64,000 nt of DNA from Prosthecobacter algae (GCF_039542385.1 NZ_BAABIA010000007.1:124001-188000); one strand, 5' to 3'; counted from the stretch's first letter, positions 37,137 to 47,014 are shown. The notes: generated by a model not told the origin, from the sequence alone. Program-made: numbers and translations.

Positions 37137-37648
37137 CGTGGCACCTCCCCATAGATGAGCCAGCGATAGAGAAGCTTGATGCTGAAGGCCACTGCTGGCA
37201 GCACCACAAAAACCAGCAGCAGAGCGGCTGCCATCACCAGCCAACTACGTATCCTTTCCCGCCAGGTGTCAGGCGTGTCATCTATCTCAATCGCTGTGTT
37301 TTCACGGCTGGCCGCAAAGTCCGCAAAAGACGGGTATTCATCCAGCAGAGGGCGATGGAGATTTCCCTTGTCTGTGCGCAGGAGCCGACCGTTTTGACAA
37401 TCGAGCACGTAGGGGCAGGCATCGGCCTCATCACCCACATACAGCCAATGCTGAGGCCAGGGCGGCAGCCCGGCAAAACCCTGGCGATACTCCAGCGTGG
37501 ACTCAATGATCGAGTCTGCCTCACGCAGCGCGGTGGTGTCATCCATGTCGCCATCCAGCTCTGCCTCCCCTGTGAGAAAACAGCGATAGTCTGGCGGCAA
37601 CGTCAGCCCCAGGGCGGATTCGATTTTGGCGATGTCGGCTTCCGTCAT
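37124..37648 (-). CDS. SMI1/KNR4 family protein with C-terminal membrane helix
   Basis: A 174-residue protein. Residues 1-120 match the SMI1/KNR4 (SUKH) fold: IAKIESALGLTLPPDYRCFL, WLYVGDEADACPYVLDCQNG and a PSFADFAA helix. A hydrophobic segment (LVMAAALLLVFVVLPAVAF, about 138-158) anchors it. SUKH proteins often act as immunity proteins against secreted nuclease or deaminase toxins, but no toxin gene lies nearby, so a housekeeping role is possible. Confidence 0.85.
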   Translation of the reverse strand: MTEADIAKIESALGLTLPPDYRCFLTGEAELDGDMDDTTALREADSIIESTLEYRQGFAGLPPWPQHWLYVGDEADACPYVLDCQNGRLLRTDKGNLHRPLLDEYPSFADFAASRENTAIEIDDTPDTWRERIRSWLVMAAALLLVFVVLPAVAFSIKLLYRWLIYGEVPRYEP

Positions 37649-37657
37649 GGTGAAGGT

Positions 37658-38542
37658 CTATTTTTTCAGACCACGCAGATGCTCGTCAAACCAATCGGCA
37701 AACTGGTTGTAGTCGGGCTGGCGGTCAGGCCAGCCATGGGCAGCGCCTGGTTTAACAACAAGTTTGGCAACCACACCTGCGGCGGTGGCACGGGCCACAA
37801 AGGTTTCCGCCTGCTGGATCGGCACCAGCTCATCCTTGTCACCGTGGATGATGAAGGTGGGGGACAGCTTGGCAGAAACACGGTAGATCGGAGAGACTTC
37901 CCTGCCCAGACGCTGGCGGCCTTCCGGTGTGTCTGATTCAGGGCCGAAGGCGGCCTTGTAGTTTTTCAAAATGCCCACACCCACGGCATCTTCGCCGGAC
38001 TTGCCATAGTTCAGAAAATCCGTTGGCGGATACAAGCAGGCAATGGCCTGGATGGCACTGCTCTCGCGGTCCACCGGGTCTTTGGACTCCGGGTTTCCTG
38101 GCCCTCCCTGGACGCCCATCGTCAGGGAAAGATGGCCCCCGGCGCTGCCACCGCTGATGCCGAATTTCTCAGGGTCAAGATTCCAGGTTTTGGCATGGTG
38201 ACGGATGTAACGGATGGCGCGATGGATGTCCTGGGTGATCTCCTGAATGGTGAACTTCGGCTGGCAGGCGTGGCGCACGGAAAAGACTGTGTAGCCGCGC
38301 TCCAGAAAGGGGGCATAGATGGGCGGAGTGTTGGGGGAATAACCGGAGACCCAGCCACCGCTGACCATGTAGATGATGGCGCAGCCGTTCGGTTTCTCCG
38401 GCTGGTAAACATCCAGCGTCAGGGCAAAGCCGAACTTGCGGCCATAGACCACATCGCCTGTCTTTGTGTGCGGTGGGATGGTCTGCGCCAGGGTGGGCAG
38501 GCTGGTGAGCAGGAGGGAGACGGCAAGGAAAAGCAGTTTCAT
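37658..38542 (-). CDS. Secreted alpha/beta-hydrolase (esterase/lipase, BD-FAE-like)
   Basis: A 294-residue protein with signal peptide (MKLLFLAVSLLLTSLPTLA). Hydrolase hallmarks: the oxyanion loop MVSGGWVSG, nucleophile elbow GISGGSAGGH, Asp in IIHGDKDELVP and His in GAAHGWPD. The fold and motifs match small esterases near the bacterial acetyl-xylan/feruloyl-esterase group; substrate not determinable. ATG 38542 gives a proper signal sequence; the in-frame start at 38581 does not. The SMI1/KNR4 gene follows after 9 nt in the same direction. Confidence 0.88.
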   Translation of the reverse strand: MKLLFLAVSLLLTSLPTLAQTIPPHTKTGDVVYGRKFGFALTLDVYQPEKPNGCAIIYMVSGGWVSGYSPNTPPIYAPFLERGYTVFSVRHACQPKFTIQEITQDIHRAIRYIRHHAKTWNLDPEKFGISGGSAGGHLSLTMGVQGGPGNPESKDPVDRESSAIQAIACLYPPTDFLNYGKSGEDAVGVGILKNYKAAFGPESDTPEGRQRLGREVSPIYRVSAKLSPTFIIHGDKDELVPIQQAETFVARATAAGVVAKLVVKPGAAHGWPDRQPDYNQFADWFDEHLRGLKK

Positions 38543-38758
38543 GCGGAAAGGAGTACGCAGGCAGCAGAGTGGCTTCTTCAATGGTCACACGCTTTTACCA
38601 GCAACATGGATGATTGGTCACCGTCTTTGTCTCACCCATCTGTTGCCGTGAAGAGACTCGCCGCCTTAGCCACTCTGGCTCGTACTTCCACACGGATGGA
38701 TGAAAAATGACGACACCTACGACATCTAAATAACAACCAGCATCCTTTCTTTTTTGTT

Positions 38759-39916
38759 ATGCTAAAGACCTTTCTGTTCAGCACCCTGCTCTCCATTTCA
38801 GCCCACGCGGCCACGCCTTTCCTGGAAAAAACGGATGTCTTTGAAGGCGGTAAAGGCGCTGCCCTCTACCGTATTCCCGGCATCGTCGTCACCAGCAAAG
38901 GCACGGTGCTGGCCTATGCGGAGGCCCGCATCCACGACAGCAAGGACTGGGGCGAGATCGAGGTGCATCTGCGCCGCAGCATGGATGGCGGCAAGACCTG
39001 GGACAAGGCCCGTCACATTGCTCACCTGGCAGAACGTGCCGAGGGCAATCCACGCAAAAAAGAGGGCGGCGAAAAAGAACAGACCGTGAACAACCCCGTG
39101 GCCATTGTGGACACGAACGGCACGATCCACTTCCTTTATTGCCTGAACTATGCACGCTGCTTTTACATGAGCAGCAGCGATGACGGCCTAACATTCAGTT
39201 CGCCCAAAGAAATTACCGCTGCTTTTGAAGGTTTCAAACCACGCTGCCCCTGGAATGTCCTGGCGACGGGTCCGGGCCACGGCATCCAGATGAAAAACGG
39301 TCGGCTCGTGGTGCCCGTGTGGCTGGCCTACGGCCCGAAGCCAGGCGACCACGCCCCCTCCATGGCCGGAACCCTTTACAGTGATGATCACGGCCAAACC
39401 TGGAAGGCAGGCGATATCGCCGTGCCGAATGAAGGCGAATTTGCCAACCCGAATGAAACCACCCTGGCCTTGCTCGCGGACGGGCGCGTAATGCTCAACT
39501 CCCGCAGCGTCTCCCAGGCCAGCCGCCGACTCATCACCACCAGCGCGGACGGAGCCACGGGCTGGAGCACACCGCGTTTTGACAGTGCCCTGTGGGAACC
39601 CATCTGCATGGGCAGCCTGACCGCCCTGCCGCAAAAACCAGGCACCCTGGTCTTTGCCAATCCTCATACGCAGAAGCTGGATGCTGCAGGCCAACCCATC
39701 CCGGGCGGGCGCGGCCTGCGCGAGAACCTTTCCATCAAGCTCAGTGCTAATGATGGGCAGACCTGGGAAGTGAACAAGACGCTCGAATCTGGCAAGAGCG
39801 CCTATTCAGACCTCGCCGTGCTACCAGATGGCACCATCCTTTGCTTTTACGAACGAGACAGCCGCCTGACGGTCGCGCGCTTTAATGAAGCCTGGGTCCG
39901 GCAGCCTGCCCGCTGA
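38759..39916 (+). CDS. Secreted exo-alpha-sialidase-like protein
   Basis: A 385-residue protein with signal peptide (MLKTFLFSTLLSISAHA). It shows the sialidase YRIPGIV arginine motif near residue 40 and Asp-box repeats S-x-D-G-G-x-T-W at four places (SMDGGKTW, SSDDGLTF, SDDHGQTW, SANDGQTW). The catalytic Glu/Arg/Tyr surroundings look plausible (NPNETTLALLADGRVMLNSR; YSDLAVLPDGTILCFYE). It would release sialic or related nonulosonic acids outside the cell. No transporter or nan genes lie beside it, so a different glycan or a nutritional scavenging role is possible. Confidence 0.88.
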   Translation: MLKTFLFSTLLSISAHAATPFLEKTDVFEGGKGAALYRIPGIVVTSKGTVLAYAEARIHDSKDWGEIEVHLRRSMDGGKTWDKARHIAHLAERAEGNPRKKEGGEKEQTVNNPVAIVDTNGTIHFLYCLNYARCFYMSSSDDGLTFSSPKEITAAFEGFKPRCPWNVLATGPGHGIQMKNGRLVVPVWLAYGPKPGDHAPSMAGTLYSDDHGQTWKAGDIAVPNEGEFANPNETTLALLADGRVMLNSRSVSQASRRLITTSADGATGWSTPRFDSALWEPICMGSLTALPQKPGTLVFANPHTQKLDAAGQPIPGGRGLRENLSIKLSANDGQTWEVNKTLESGKSAYSDLAVLPDGTILCFYERDSRLTVARFNEAWVRQPAR

Positions 39917-39944
39917 AATTACAGCCAACCACCTGAACATGACA

Positions 39945-39990
39945 AAGGGAGGAAAGCACGGACCGTGAACCGGCTTCCCTCCCTCTGCTT
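39945..39990. terminator. Hairpin between convergent sialidase and giant secreted gene
   Basis: Stem GGGAGGAAAGC / GCTTCCCTCCC with one mismatch and a 15-nt loop, followed by TCTGCTTTTAG on the plus strand and TTTG on the minus strand. Possible bidirectional terminator. Confidence 0.6.
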
Positions 39991-39996
39991 TTAGCA

Positions 39997-42900
39997 TCAC
40001 AAAGGATTTCCGGTTTCCTTATAGACGATGCTGAAATCGACGCTGAACCCATCGTTGCCATCCGTTGTATTCGGACCGACACCGACATAGATGGTATCGC
40101 CCGGCTCCAGGTAACCAACGTTGCCATTGAAGTTCAATGTGGTGGCCGGGGCATAGGTGCCGCTGAAGGTGTTGGTAAAGGTCGCCCCGTTGTCGATGTC
40201 CTTGTAAACGACCACTTGGCCGCCATTCCCCAGGGCACTGCTTTGGGTGACATAGCTGCTGTTGATGCCATAGTATCCTGCATACTTAACGGTATAACCA
40301 ACGATGGCAAAACGGTCCACCGTGGCTCCTTGAGTAGATCCCTTTCCAGGGTGGCCGCCGGTCGAGTTGAGGGAACCGTAAGAGCAGAAGCTTGTGGTAT
40401 CTGGGAAAGCCAAGCCATTGGACATGTAGCGGTTCGCCGTCGGGCTCCAGTTCAGAGAGATGTAGCCAGAGGGGTCACTGATCGCCGAGGCGGCATTCCA
40501 GCAGTAGCTCCACCCGGGCATCGGGGCCACCGGCTTGAAGTCATCACGATAGTCAGCCACCACTCGGGTGGCACCACCTGCGACCGTGAAGGTGATGGAG
40601 GACATCGTGCCGCCAGCAGGCGTGGCCTTCACCGTATGGCTTCCCGCAGTGAGAACCGCGCCCTGGAGCGGATTCCCAACGGTGCCAAAGACCGCATAAG
40701 GCGGCACAGGGCGGGAGTTGGTGGCCGCAGTGTCATACTGCATCACCACAGCGCCCTGGGCGCTGTTGAGGTTGGCGCGGATCGTCAGATTGTTGCTGCC
40801 CAGACGTGCAGGGTCCACGGTGGCTCCGGCAGTCAACTGCATGAGATCATTGCCCGTGTTCGCATCCACCACGGTGAAGGTTTGCACCACGGGTGCAGCC
40901 GTTTTGGCAGGGAGCATCCACTCGTCAATCAGCTTGCCTCCTGCGGCCAATGCGGTGGCTGTGGCGGGCTGGTTGGTGCTGTCAATGAGGCCGGCTGGGA
41001 TCTGACCATGGATGCGCTTCGGCGGCTGCATGGGCTGGCGACGATTGTCATCCGCCGCATTGAAAGTATTGTCCCAAGTGATCGCGTCCAGGTCCAGGCC
41101 AGGTTGTCCGGCACTGTGATGGCAGGTGAGACAGAACTTGTTCTGCACCGAGTGCGGACGGGGTGCATTGTAAAACAGCGGCCCTTCGGGAAAGTGGATG
41201 CTTTGGCGGAGAGACACCGTGCCGCTGGGGATGTTGCCACGATGCACACCATTGTCCGCGCGGTAGTTGTAGAAGTTCGCATAACGGGGATGTGTGACCT
41301 CGCCGTTGTGCTTCAAAGCTAGCGAGATCTCATCGTGAGCCCAGGTGGGGAAGCGGTCGGCAAACTTCGTTTTGAACTCACCGGTGTAAGTCGCAGGCAG
41401 GCCGATCAACGTGCCACCGGCGTGATTGCAGGCCGTTTCATAATCCACGGCATGGGCGATCATTTTGAAGTCATCCATCCAGCCGGTGAACCCGGTGACG
41501 GAACTGCCCGCAGGTTTGCCCAGCGTGAGCTTGCCGACGGTTGGCTGGAAGAGGGAGGTATAAATGTCCTGCCAGCGATGGTAGAGGATGCCATTGAGAT
41601 GAAAATCCACCTCGGTGCCGTTTTTACGCACCTGGAAGGCAAGGTGTGCCCAGCCTGTGTCCGGTAGGAGATCATCCATGGCACTGGCCGGAGTGATGGC
41701 GCTCACCGGCGGCAGGGTGATCTTGCTGATCACGGTGCCTGCGGCATTCGCATAGAAAAGTTGGCGACGGCCGCTGAGACGGATGGAGGTGCCATCTGGG
41801 AAGGTCACCAGATGACGCTCCACTGCATCATCCGCCGTGCGGCAGTCCACAAACATGCCGATGTACCAGTTCTTCGCCCTCACGCTTTGGGGCTGGGTCA
41901 GCACATTGAATTCCAGGCCGATGCTGCCATTCATCCAGAAACCTTTGCCATGCACACCGCCTGTGGCGGCGGGCTCCAGGCGGCCGTTGCCGATCACCAG
42001 ACCGTGCTTGGGCACCACCCAGTTCGTCGCCAGAGGAGTGGCCGCATTCTGCAGTTTCACCGGATTTGAAAAGGTGTTCGTGCTGGTGTTCCACCCGCTG
42101 TGGTGGGTGTAATAATTCTGCCCGGTGCCCGAATTCACGAAGGTGAGCAGGCCGCTCATATTGGCGATGATGAAGGCATCCGGATCCAGGTAATCATCAA
42201 AGGCCAGCTCATCCGTCTGCTTGCCATTGGTGATGGGCCAGGCCACATCGCGCAGGCTGATGGGCATGAACTTGGTGCGGTAGTTGAAAAGGTTTTCCAG
42301 GGAATCGATGATGTTGCCATTGTCATTTTCGCCCACTGGCATCTGCTTGGTGGCACGGCCAAAGCCGAGACGGATCTTGCCGTTTTCCGTGCCGAGGGGA
42401 CCCGTGGCAGGCTGGAACAGGGTGACCATGCGCGACTGAGGCCCCATGGTGGTATCCCCTGCTCCCACAGCGTAGTCCATGTCATTGTTCAGGTTGTCGA
42501 ACTGCACCAGCTTGCCGTGCGTCCACAGGCCGATGATGGAAAGGCACTGATGTTTGCCACCATCTTCAGCATCATAGATCGGAGTCTCTTCCGGCACGCC
42601 AGTTTGTGGATAACGGCTGTTGTTCCAGGTGCCGCCTGAAAGGTAGTGCAGGCGGTCAAAGCCGGCCTCAATGATCAGGTTCTTCGCGTGGCGATCCATC
42701 CAGGGATAGGAACCCCCGATGTCCTCACCATCGGGGATCAAGTTACCTTCCGTATCGCGGAAAGGCGCCCGGGCGAAACCAAACTTGTTGTTAATCCGTG
42801 TGTCATACGGCGCATGGGTGATGGGGATCAGATTCGTCCACTGCGCAGGATCTGCCGTCGCTCCGGTGGGATAATAAGAGTACACAATGTCACAGCCCTG

Positions 42901-43656
42901 GGCGGCCTTGGCCACGCCCGTCACCGGATCTGTCCAAGGCATGGAACCTGCGCCCACACGGACCACCAGGAGACGGCCATCCCCTACGACCATCGGCTCA
43001 AACGCCTGGGCTGAGAAGCTGTAAACAGGCCCGGCCAGCGTGGTGCCTGTCTTGGTGATGGAAGTAATCGCCGCACTGGTCGTCTTGGGATTGCTCACGA
43101 TCACGCGAATAGGCGTGACAAAGAACTGCGTGCGTTTGTCTGCCGTCACGGGGTCTGTCGTGTTGCTGGTGACGAAGAGCTTGATGTCATACACGTCCTG
43201 GCCGCTGCCATTCACCGTCGGCGGAGCATCATCCCACATGCAGGCATGGGACACACCTTTGACCCCATCGGTGTATTGAAAGCGGCTGGCGGAGGCACTG
43301 GCAAAACCGTCCATCCATTTGAAGGTCGTGCTGCTCATCGTATGAGAGCCTGCGGGATTCAGCAGAAACGGCTGAGACATCTTTTCGGGCATCATCAGCG
43401 CAAACCGTGGTGTGCCACCTTCGGTCCCGCCGCCTTCCACAATGACGCCCACACGGCCGTCCTGCGTGACGCGCAGACCAGGCATGTGCGGGCGGGTGAA
43501 GCTGCTGTTCAGGTAAGTCGTACCGGAGTAGTTTTTGATCACACCCGTCACCTCGCGCCAAATGGCTGGAGATTCCGGGATCACCTGCTGGCTGAAAACA
43601 GGCACACAGGGCAGACAGGCTGCCATTACGAGAGGTCGTATCCAGTTCATGGTCAT
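39997..43656 (-). CDS. Giant secreted protein with LamG-like domain and CxxCH motif
   Basis: A 1219-residue exported protein with signal peptide ending in VFSQQ. It has a long N-terminal beta-rich region (1-600), a LamG/concanavalin-like domain (about 610-755, with NWYIGMFVDCRT, HLAFQVRKNGTEVDFHLNG and GWMDDFKMIAH), a single haem-type CLTCHHS motif near 870, a PQD-type linker and a C-terminal beta-sandwich. It recalls surface c-type haem/sugar-binding proteins of Planctomycetes and Verrucomicrobia, though the exact family is not recognised. Starts at 43656 or 43650 are both possible; an in-frame TTG at 43680 is less likely. It sits downstream of an AraC regulator and beside the sialidase. Confidence 0.72.
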   Translation of the reverse strand: MTMNWIRPLVMAACLPCVPVFSQQVIPESPAIWREVTGVIKNYSGTTYLNSSFTRPHMPGLRVTQDGRVGVIVEGGGTEGGTPRFALMMPEKMSQPFLLNPAGSHTMSSTTFKWMDGFASASASRFQYTDGVKGVSHACMWDDAPPTVNGSGQDVYDIKLFVTSNTTDPVTADKRTQFFVTPIRVIVSNPKTTSAAITSITKTGTTLAGPVYSFSAQAFEPMVVGDGRLLVVRVGAGSMPWTDPVTGVAKAAQGCDIVYSYYPTGATADPAQWTNLIPITHAPYDTRINNKFGFARAPFRDTEGNLIPDGEDIGGSYPWMDRHAKNLIIEAGFDRLHYLSGGTWNNSRYPQTGVPEETPIYDAEDGGKHQCLSIIGLWTHGKLVQFDNLNNDMDYAVGAGDTTMGPQSRMVTLFQPATGPLGTENGKIRLGFGRATKQMPVGENDNGNIIDSLENLFNYRTKFMPISLRDVAWPITNGKQTDELAFDDYLDPDAFIIANMSGLLTFVNSGTGQNYYTHHSGWNTSTNTFSNPVKLQNAATPLATNWVVPKHGLVIGNGRLEPAATGGVHGKGFWMNGSIGLEFNVLTQPQSVRAKNWYIGMFVDCRTADDAVERHLVTFPDGTSIRLSGRRQLFYANAAGTVISKITLPPVSAITPASAMDDLLPDTGWAHLAFQVRKNGTEVDFHLNGILYHRWQDIYTSLFQPTVGKLTLGKPAGSSVTGFTGWMDDFKMIAHAVDYETACNHAGGTLIGLPATYTGEFKTKFADRFPTWAHDEISLALKHNGEVTHPRYANFYNYRADNGVHRGNIPSGTVSLRQSIHFPEGPLFYNAPRPHSVQNKFCLTCHHSAGQPGLDLDAITWDNTFNAADDNRRQPMQPPKRIHGQIPAGLIDSTNQPATATALAAGGKLIDEWMLPAKTAAPVVQTFTVVDANTGNDLMQLTAGATVDPARLGSNNLTIRANLNSAQGAVVMQYDTAATNSRPVPPYAVFGTVGNPLQGAVLTAGSHTVKATPAGGTMSSITFTVAGGATRVVADYRDDFKPVAPMPGWSYCWNAASAISDPSGYISLNWSPTANRYMSNGLAFPDTTSFCSYGSLNSTGGHPGKGSTQGATVDRFAIVGYTVKYAGYYGINSSYVTQSSALGNGGQVVVYKDIDNGATFTNTFSGTYAPATTLNFNGNVGYLEPGDTIYVGVGPNTTDGNDGFSVDFSIVYKETGNPL

Positions 43657-43751
43657 TGGCACGGGTTGGGTTGGTTCCAATGAGAATAGGAAACCACGCT
43701 TCCCACCGCTTGAACGAATCGCTTGGAGATTAGAATATTTCGCTCGCCAAC

Positions 43752-44723
43752 TTAAGAGCGATGGCGCTGACGATAGGCCAGTGGTGCATCTCCATGCTTG
43801 CCCTTAAAACAGCGCAGCAGATGGCTCTGGTCCGCAAAGCCAGTCATGTGCGCAATGGTGGCCACAGAGTCATCTGTCTCGCGCAGCAGCTTGGCCGCAC
43901 GCTCCACCCGCAGTTCCCGAACATACTGGGCAAAACCCCAGCCAGTGGTCTCTTTGAAAAAGGCTCGAAAACGACTGGTGCTCATGCCCGCTGCGCGCGC
44001 CGCTTCAGGCTGGGAAAGGGACTCATGCGCATGCAGTGAAACGTAGTCCAGTGATCGGCGCAGCCGCTCCTCCCGCACCGCGCGGTCAGTGGTGGGAATG
44101 CTTTGGCTGGAGGCTGCGGCAAAGGCCTGCCGCATCTGGAACAAAACGGCCATGAAATGGAATTTCAAAGCCACCCATCTCTCCTCTCCGACCTCCGCCT
44201 GGAACCAAGATTGAGCTAGGCGCAACAGGGCCTCATGCACGGCAGGAGCCTGCGGATTGTCCGCCTTCAGGAGCGGCAGCACCCCTGCACGGCGACGGTC
44301 CCAGGGCAGCAGAAAGCCCTGGTCCACCACAGCCCCAGCCTGCGCCACCAGATGGGCAGGAAACAAGATGACGAAGGCCGTATGGGCTGCATCCATGCGC
44401 ATGACCCCGTGGATCTTCAATGGATCCACGATGACCACATCACCCGGGTCAAAAAGGAAGCGATCATTGCCACTGCGAAAGTCCCCTCGGCCGCTCAAGG
44501 CCACAAAGAACTCATAGTAGTCATGCCAGTGCATCCAGTTTTCCCCCACCATGCGGCGGTAGCCCGGATACTGCTGCAGGCTCATGATCAAAGGCAGCGG
44601 CTCAGGGAACCGCCGCCCCAGATAACGCCGTGAATCAATGCGCCCAGAAAGGTCAAAGATCTCCGCCTTTTGAGTCGCTAAAAACGCCAGCAGATCCGCT
44701 GTCGCAGCAGGCAGTGCTTTCAT
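43752..44723 (-). CDS. AraC family transcriptional regulator
   Basis: A 323-residue regulator. The N-terminal cupin-like sensing domain has WMHWHDYYEFFVALSGRGDF and FDPGDVVIVDPLKIHGV. The C-terminal double HTH (about 215-320) has LSQPEAARAAGMSTSRFRAFFKETTGWGFAQYVRELR and VATIAHMTGFADQSHLLRCFK. It lies between the aldo/keto reductase (28 nt upstream, same strand, likely one unit) and the giant secreted gene, and could regulate either. Inducer unknown, probably a sugar by family precedent. Confidence 0.92.
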   Translation of the reverse strand: MKALPAATADLLAFLATQKAEIFDLSGRIDSRRYLGRRFPEPLPLIMSLQQYPGYRRMVGENWMHWHDYYEFFVALSGRGDFRSGNDRFLFDPGDVVIVDPLKIHGVMRMDAAHTAFVILFPAHLVAQAGAVVDQGFLLPWDRRRAGVLPLLKADNPQAPAVHEALLRLAQSWFQAEVGEERWVALKFHFMAVLFQMRQAFAAASSQSIPTTDRAVREERLRRSLDYVSLHAHESLSQPEAARAAGMSTSRFRAFFKETTGWGFAQYVRELRVERAAKLLRETDDSVATIAHMTGFADQSHLLRCFKGKHGDAPLAYRQRHRS

Positions 44724-44751
44724 GGTTCACATTGCGCCGAAGCCCGTCATT

Positions 44752-45666
44752 TCAAGGAACGCCATGGCCCTGCGCGGCCTCCCAGAGGCCATACCAGTCT
44801 TCCCGCTCCAGCCGGATGTCTGCGGCCTGGGCCGTGGCGATGAGCCGCTCCAGCTTGTTTGTGCCAATGATGGGCAAGGGCTGGGACGGATGAGCCAAAA
44901 TCCAGGCATAGGCTAGCTGGTCCAAAGTGGCATTCCCGTACTTGGGAGACAGCTCCACCGCCTTTTTTAGCAAACGAGCACCCGCCGGGTCTTGAGGATT
45001 CATGAGTGCTCCTTTGGCCAGCGGAGACCATGCCATCGGCTTGATGCCCAGCTTCTGGCACTGGTCTGCCGTGCCGTCATAGATCGGGTCCATGTGCAGC
45101 AGGCTGAATTCAATCTGGTTGGTGACCAGCGGCTGGTCCATTCGCGAATTCAGCAGCTCAAACTGATGAACGTTGTAGTTGGATACGCCGGCACTGCGGA
45201 TCTTCCCATCCTTGAGCAGGCGGTTCAGGCCTTCCGCCGTTTCATCGGCTGAAGTCAGCCAGTCTGGACGATGCACCAGGAGCAGATCAATGTAATCCGT
45301 CCCCAGCAGCCGCAGCGATTTCTCCGCACTCTTCACGATCCGGGCTGCCGTAGCATTGTAATGGGCCACCTTCCGGTCCGGGTGAAAATCACAAGGCACG
45401 TAGATACCAGACTTGGTGACGATCTCAAATTTCTCGCGCAGGCCTGGCTCCTTTTTTAAGGTCTGGCCGATGAATTCCTCGACGCGATAAAGTCCGTAGA
45501 TTTCAGCAGTGTCCAGCGTGGTAACTCCCAAGTCCAGGCAGGCATGGAGACGCTTCAGAAGATCGTCCGAGTGTGCAGTCGCGGGATCATCCAGAAAGCG
45601 CCAAGTGCCATAAACGAGACGGGAAAAAGCAGGACCTTGGGGGGAGAGAGAAACACGGGGAATCAT
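44752..45666 (-). CDS. Aldo/keto reductase (YdhF-like)
   Basis: A 304-residue TIM-barrel NADPH oxidoreductase. Motifs: DLGVTTLDTAEIYG with the catalytic Asp/Tyr, the DYIDLLLVHRPDW segment with catalytic His, VSNYNVHQFELL, and PIIGTNKLERLIATAQ binding the cofactor phosphate. The layout is that of E. coli YdhF. ATG 45666 is used; an upstream ATG at 45729 adds an unrelated basic leader. Probably co-transcribed with the AraC regulator. Confidence 0.92.
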   Translation of the reverse strand: MIPRVSLSPQGPAFSRLVYGTWRFLDDPATAHSDDLLKRLHACLDLGVTTLDTAEIYGLYRVEEFIGQTLKKEPGLREKFEIVTKSGIYVPCDFHPDRKVAHYNATAARIVKSAEKSLRLLGTDYIDLLLVHRPDWLTSADETAEGLNRLLKDGKIRSAGVSNYNVHQFELLNSRMDQPLVTNQIEFSLLHMDPIYDGTADQCQKLGIKPMAWSPLAKGALMNPQDPAGARLLKKAVELSPKYGNATLDQLAYAWILAHPSQPLPIIGTNKLERLIATAQAADIRLEREDWYGLWEAAQGHGVP

Positions 45667-45746
45667 GAGTGAGCGATTGAAGAGGGTAACCGGGCGTTTG
45701 AAAACGCAAAAGTTTACCTTCCCTCGCATCCAGCATTATGGGAACA

Positions 45747-45784
45747 CAAAAAACCCACCTGCTGTTAAGCGAGGTGGGTTTTTA
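45747..45784 (-). terminator. Terminator of rpsT
   Basis: Stem AAAAACCCACCT / AGGTGGGTTTTT with an 11-nt loop, giving TTTTTTGTG on the minus strand just past rpsT. Confidence 0.85.
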
Positions 45785-45806
45785 GAAATCGAAGCCGGGA
45801 TGTCCG

Positions 45807-46079
45807 TTAGGCTTTCTTGGTGAGGGCACCCACTTTGAGAGCCAGGCGGCTCTTCAGACGGGAGGAGGTGTTCTTGTGAAGCACCTTGGTCTTGGAGGCT
45901 TTGTCCGTAGCGGCGGAGAATTCGCTCAGGCTGGTGTTGGCAGCGGCGGCATCGCCCTTTTCAATCGCGCTGAGCACTTTCTTGCGAAGCGTGCGGATGC
46001 GGCTCTTCACGGATTGGTTGGCCGCCGTGCGCTTGGCGGTCTTGCGGATGTCTTTTTCTGAAGAGCGGATGTTAGCCAT
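45807..46079 (-). CDS. rpsT: 30S ribosomal protein S20
   Basis: A 90-residue, strongly basic protein matching S20: MANIRSSEKDIRKTAKR start, SVKSRIRTLRKKVLSAIEKGD, and the LHKNTSSRLKSRLALKVGAL ending with the conserved helix that packs on 16S rRNA. Monocistronic, as is usual, with its own terminator. Confidence 0.97.
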   Translation of the reverse strand: MANIRSSEKDIRKTAKRTAANQSVKSRIRTLRKKVLSAIEKGDAAAANTSLSEFSAATDKASKTKVLHKNTSSRLKSRLALKVGALTKKA

Positions 46080-46231
46080 ATAAAATTCTGCTGAGAGAGA
46101 GGGCGGAGTGTATAGAGCACTCTTTAGAACCTGTCAAATCGGAATCTGCATCTGCTTGAATGCCTGTAAATGCTGTCACAAATGACTCGCGAAGCGGTAA
46201 GACTCATGGGAGACCGTGAGTTTCCTTTGCC

Positions 46232-47014
46232 ATGACCCGCCGCCGACTTTTCCCCATTTTCAGTTCCCTCCTCATCGCCTGTTCCGCAGCCACTGCCCTG
46301 CCAGCCAAAGCCGAGGTCTATGAGATGCGCATCTATACCACCAACGAGGGCAAGCTGGATGCTTTGCTGGCCCGGTTCCGCGACCACACCTGCCGTCTTT
46401 TTGAAAAGCATGGCATCACCAATGTAGGCTACTGGGTCCCCCTGGCCAAGGCCGATGGGGCTGACACGACGCTGATCTACATCCTGAAGCATGAAAGCGT
46501 GGAAGGGGCCAAGGCCGCCTTCGCCAACTTTGGCAAAGATCCCGAATGGCAGGCCGCCCGCAAAGCCAGCGAAGAAGGAGGCAAAATCCTCGCTAAGCCC
46601 CCGGAATCCCTGTTTTTGAGCAGCACCGACTATTCGCCGCCGGTCAAAATCGGCACGGCAGAGGGCGGCCGAGTTTTTGAACTGCGCACCTACACCACGC
46701 CTCCAGGCAAGCTGGATGCCTTACACGCCCGATTCAAAAACCATACCATGGCCCTTTTTAGCAAGCACGGGATGAACCATGTCGCCTACTGGGTCCCGGC
46801 AGCAGGGCAGAAAGATGAAGGCTCCAAGCTGGTGTACATCCTTTCCCACGCCAGCCATGAAGCGGGACTGGCCTCCTTCACCGCCTTTCGGGCAGATCCA
46901 GCCTGGATCAAGGCGAAGGGTGAAAGTGAGAAAGACGGCTCACTGACTTTGCCGCAGCCAGATGGGGTCAAAAGCATCTACATGCGTGCCACAGATTTTT
47001 CTCCTATTCGCTAA
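46232..47014 (+). CDS. Exported NIPSNAP family protein with two domains
   Basis: A 260-residue protein with a signal peptide (FPIFSSLLIACSAATALPA). Two tandem NIPSNAP domains, about 28-130 and 150-255, each begin with the (Y/F)E(M/L)R-x-Y-T-T motif and share GKLDAL-ARF--HT--LF-KHG---VGYWVP and a YIL segment. NIPSNAP proteins are small ferredoxin-fold proteins of unsettled role in bacteria. Exported forms like this are frequent in Planctomycetes and Verrucomicrobia. Confidence 0.9.
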   Translation: MTRRRLFPIFSSLLIACSAATALPAKAEVYEMRIYTTNEGKLDALLARFRDHTCRLFEKHGITNVGYWVPLAKADGADTTLIYILKHESVEGAKAAFANFGKDPEWQAARKASEEGGKILAKPPESLFLSSTDYSPPVKIGTAEGGRVFELRTYTTPPGKLDALHARFKNHTMALFSKHGMNHVAYWVPAAGQKDEGSKLVYILSHASHEAGLASFTAFRADPAWIKAKGESEKDGSLTLPQPDGVKSIYMRATDFSPIR

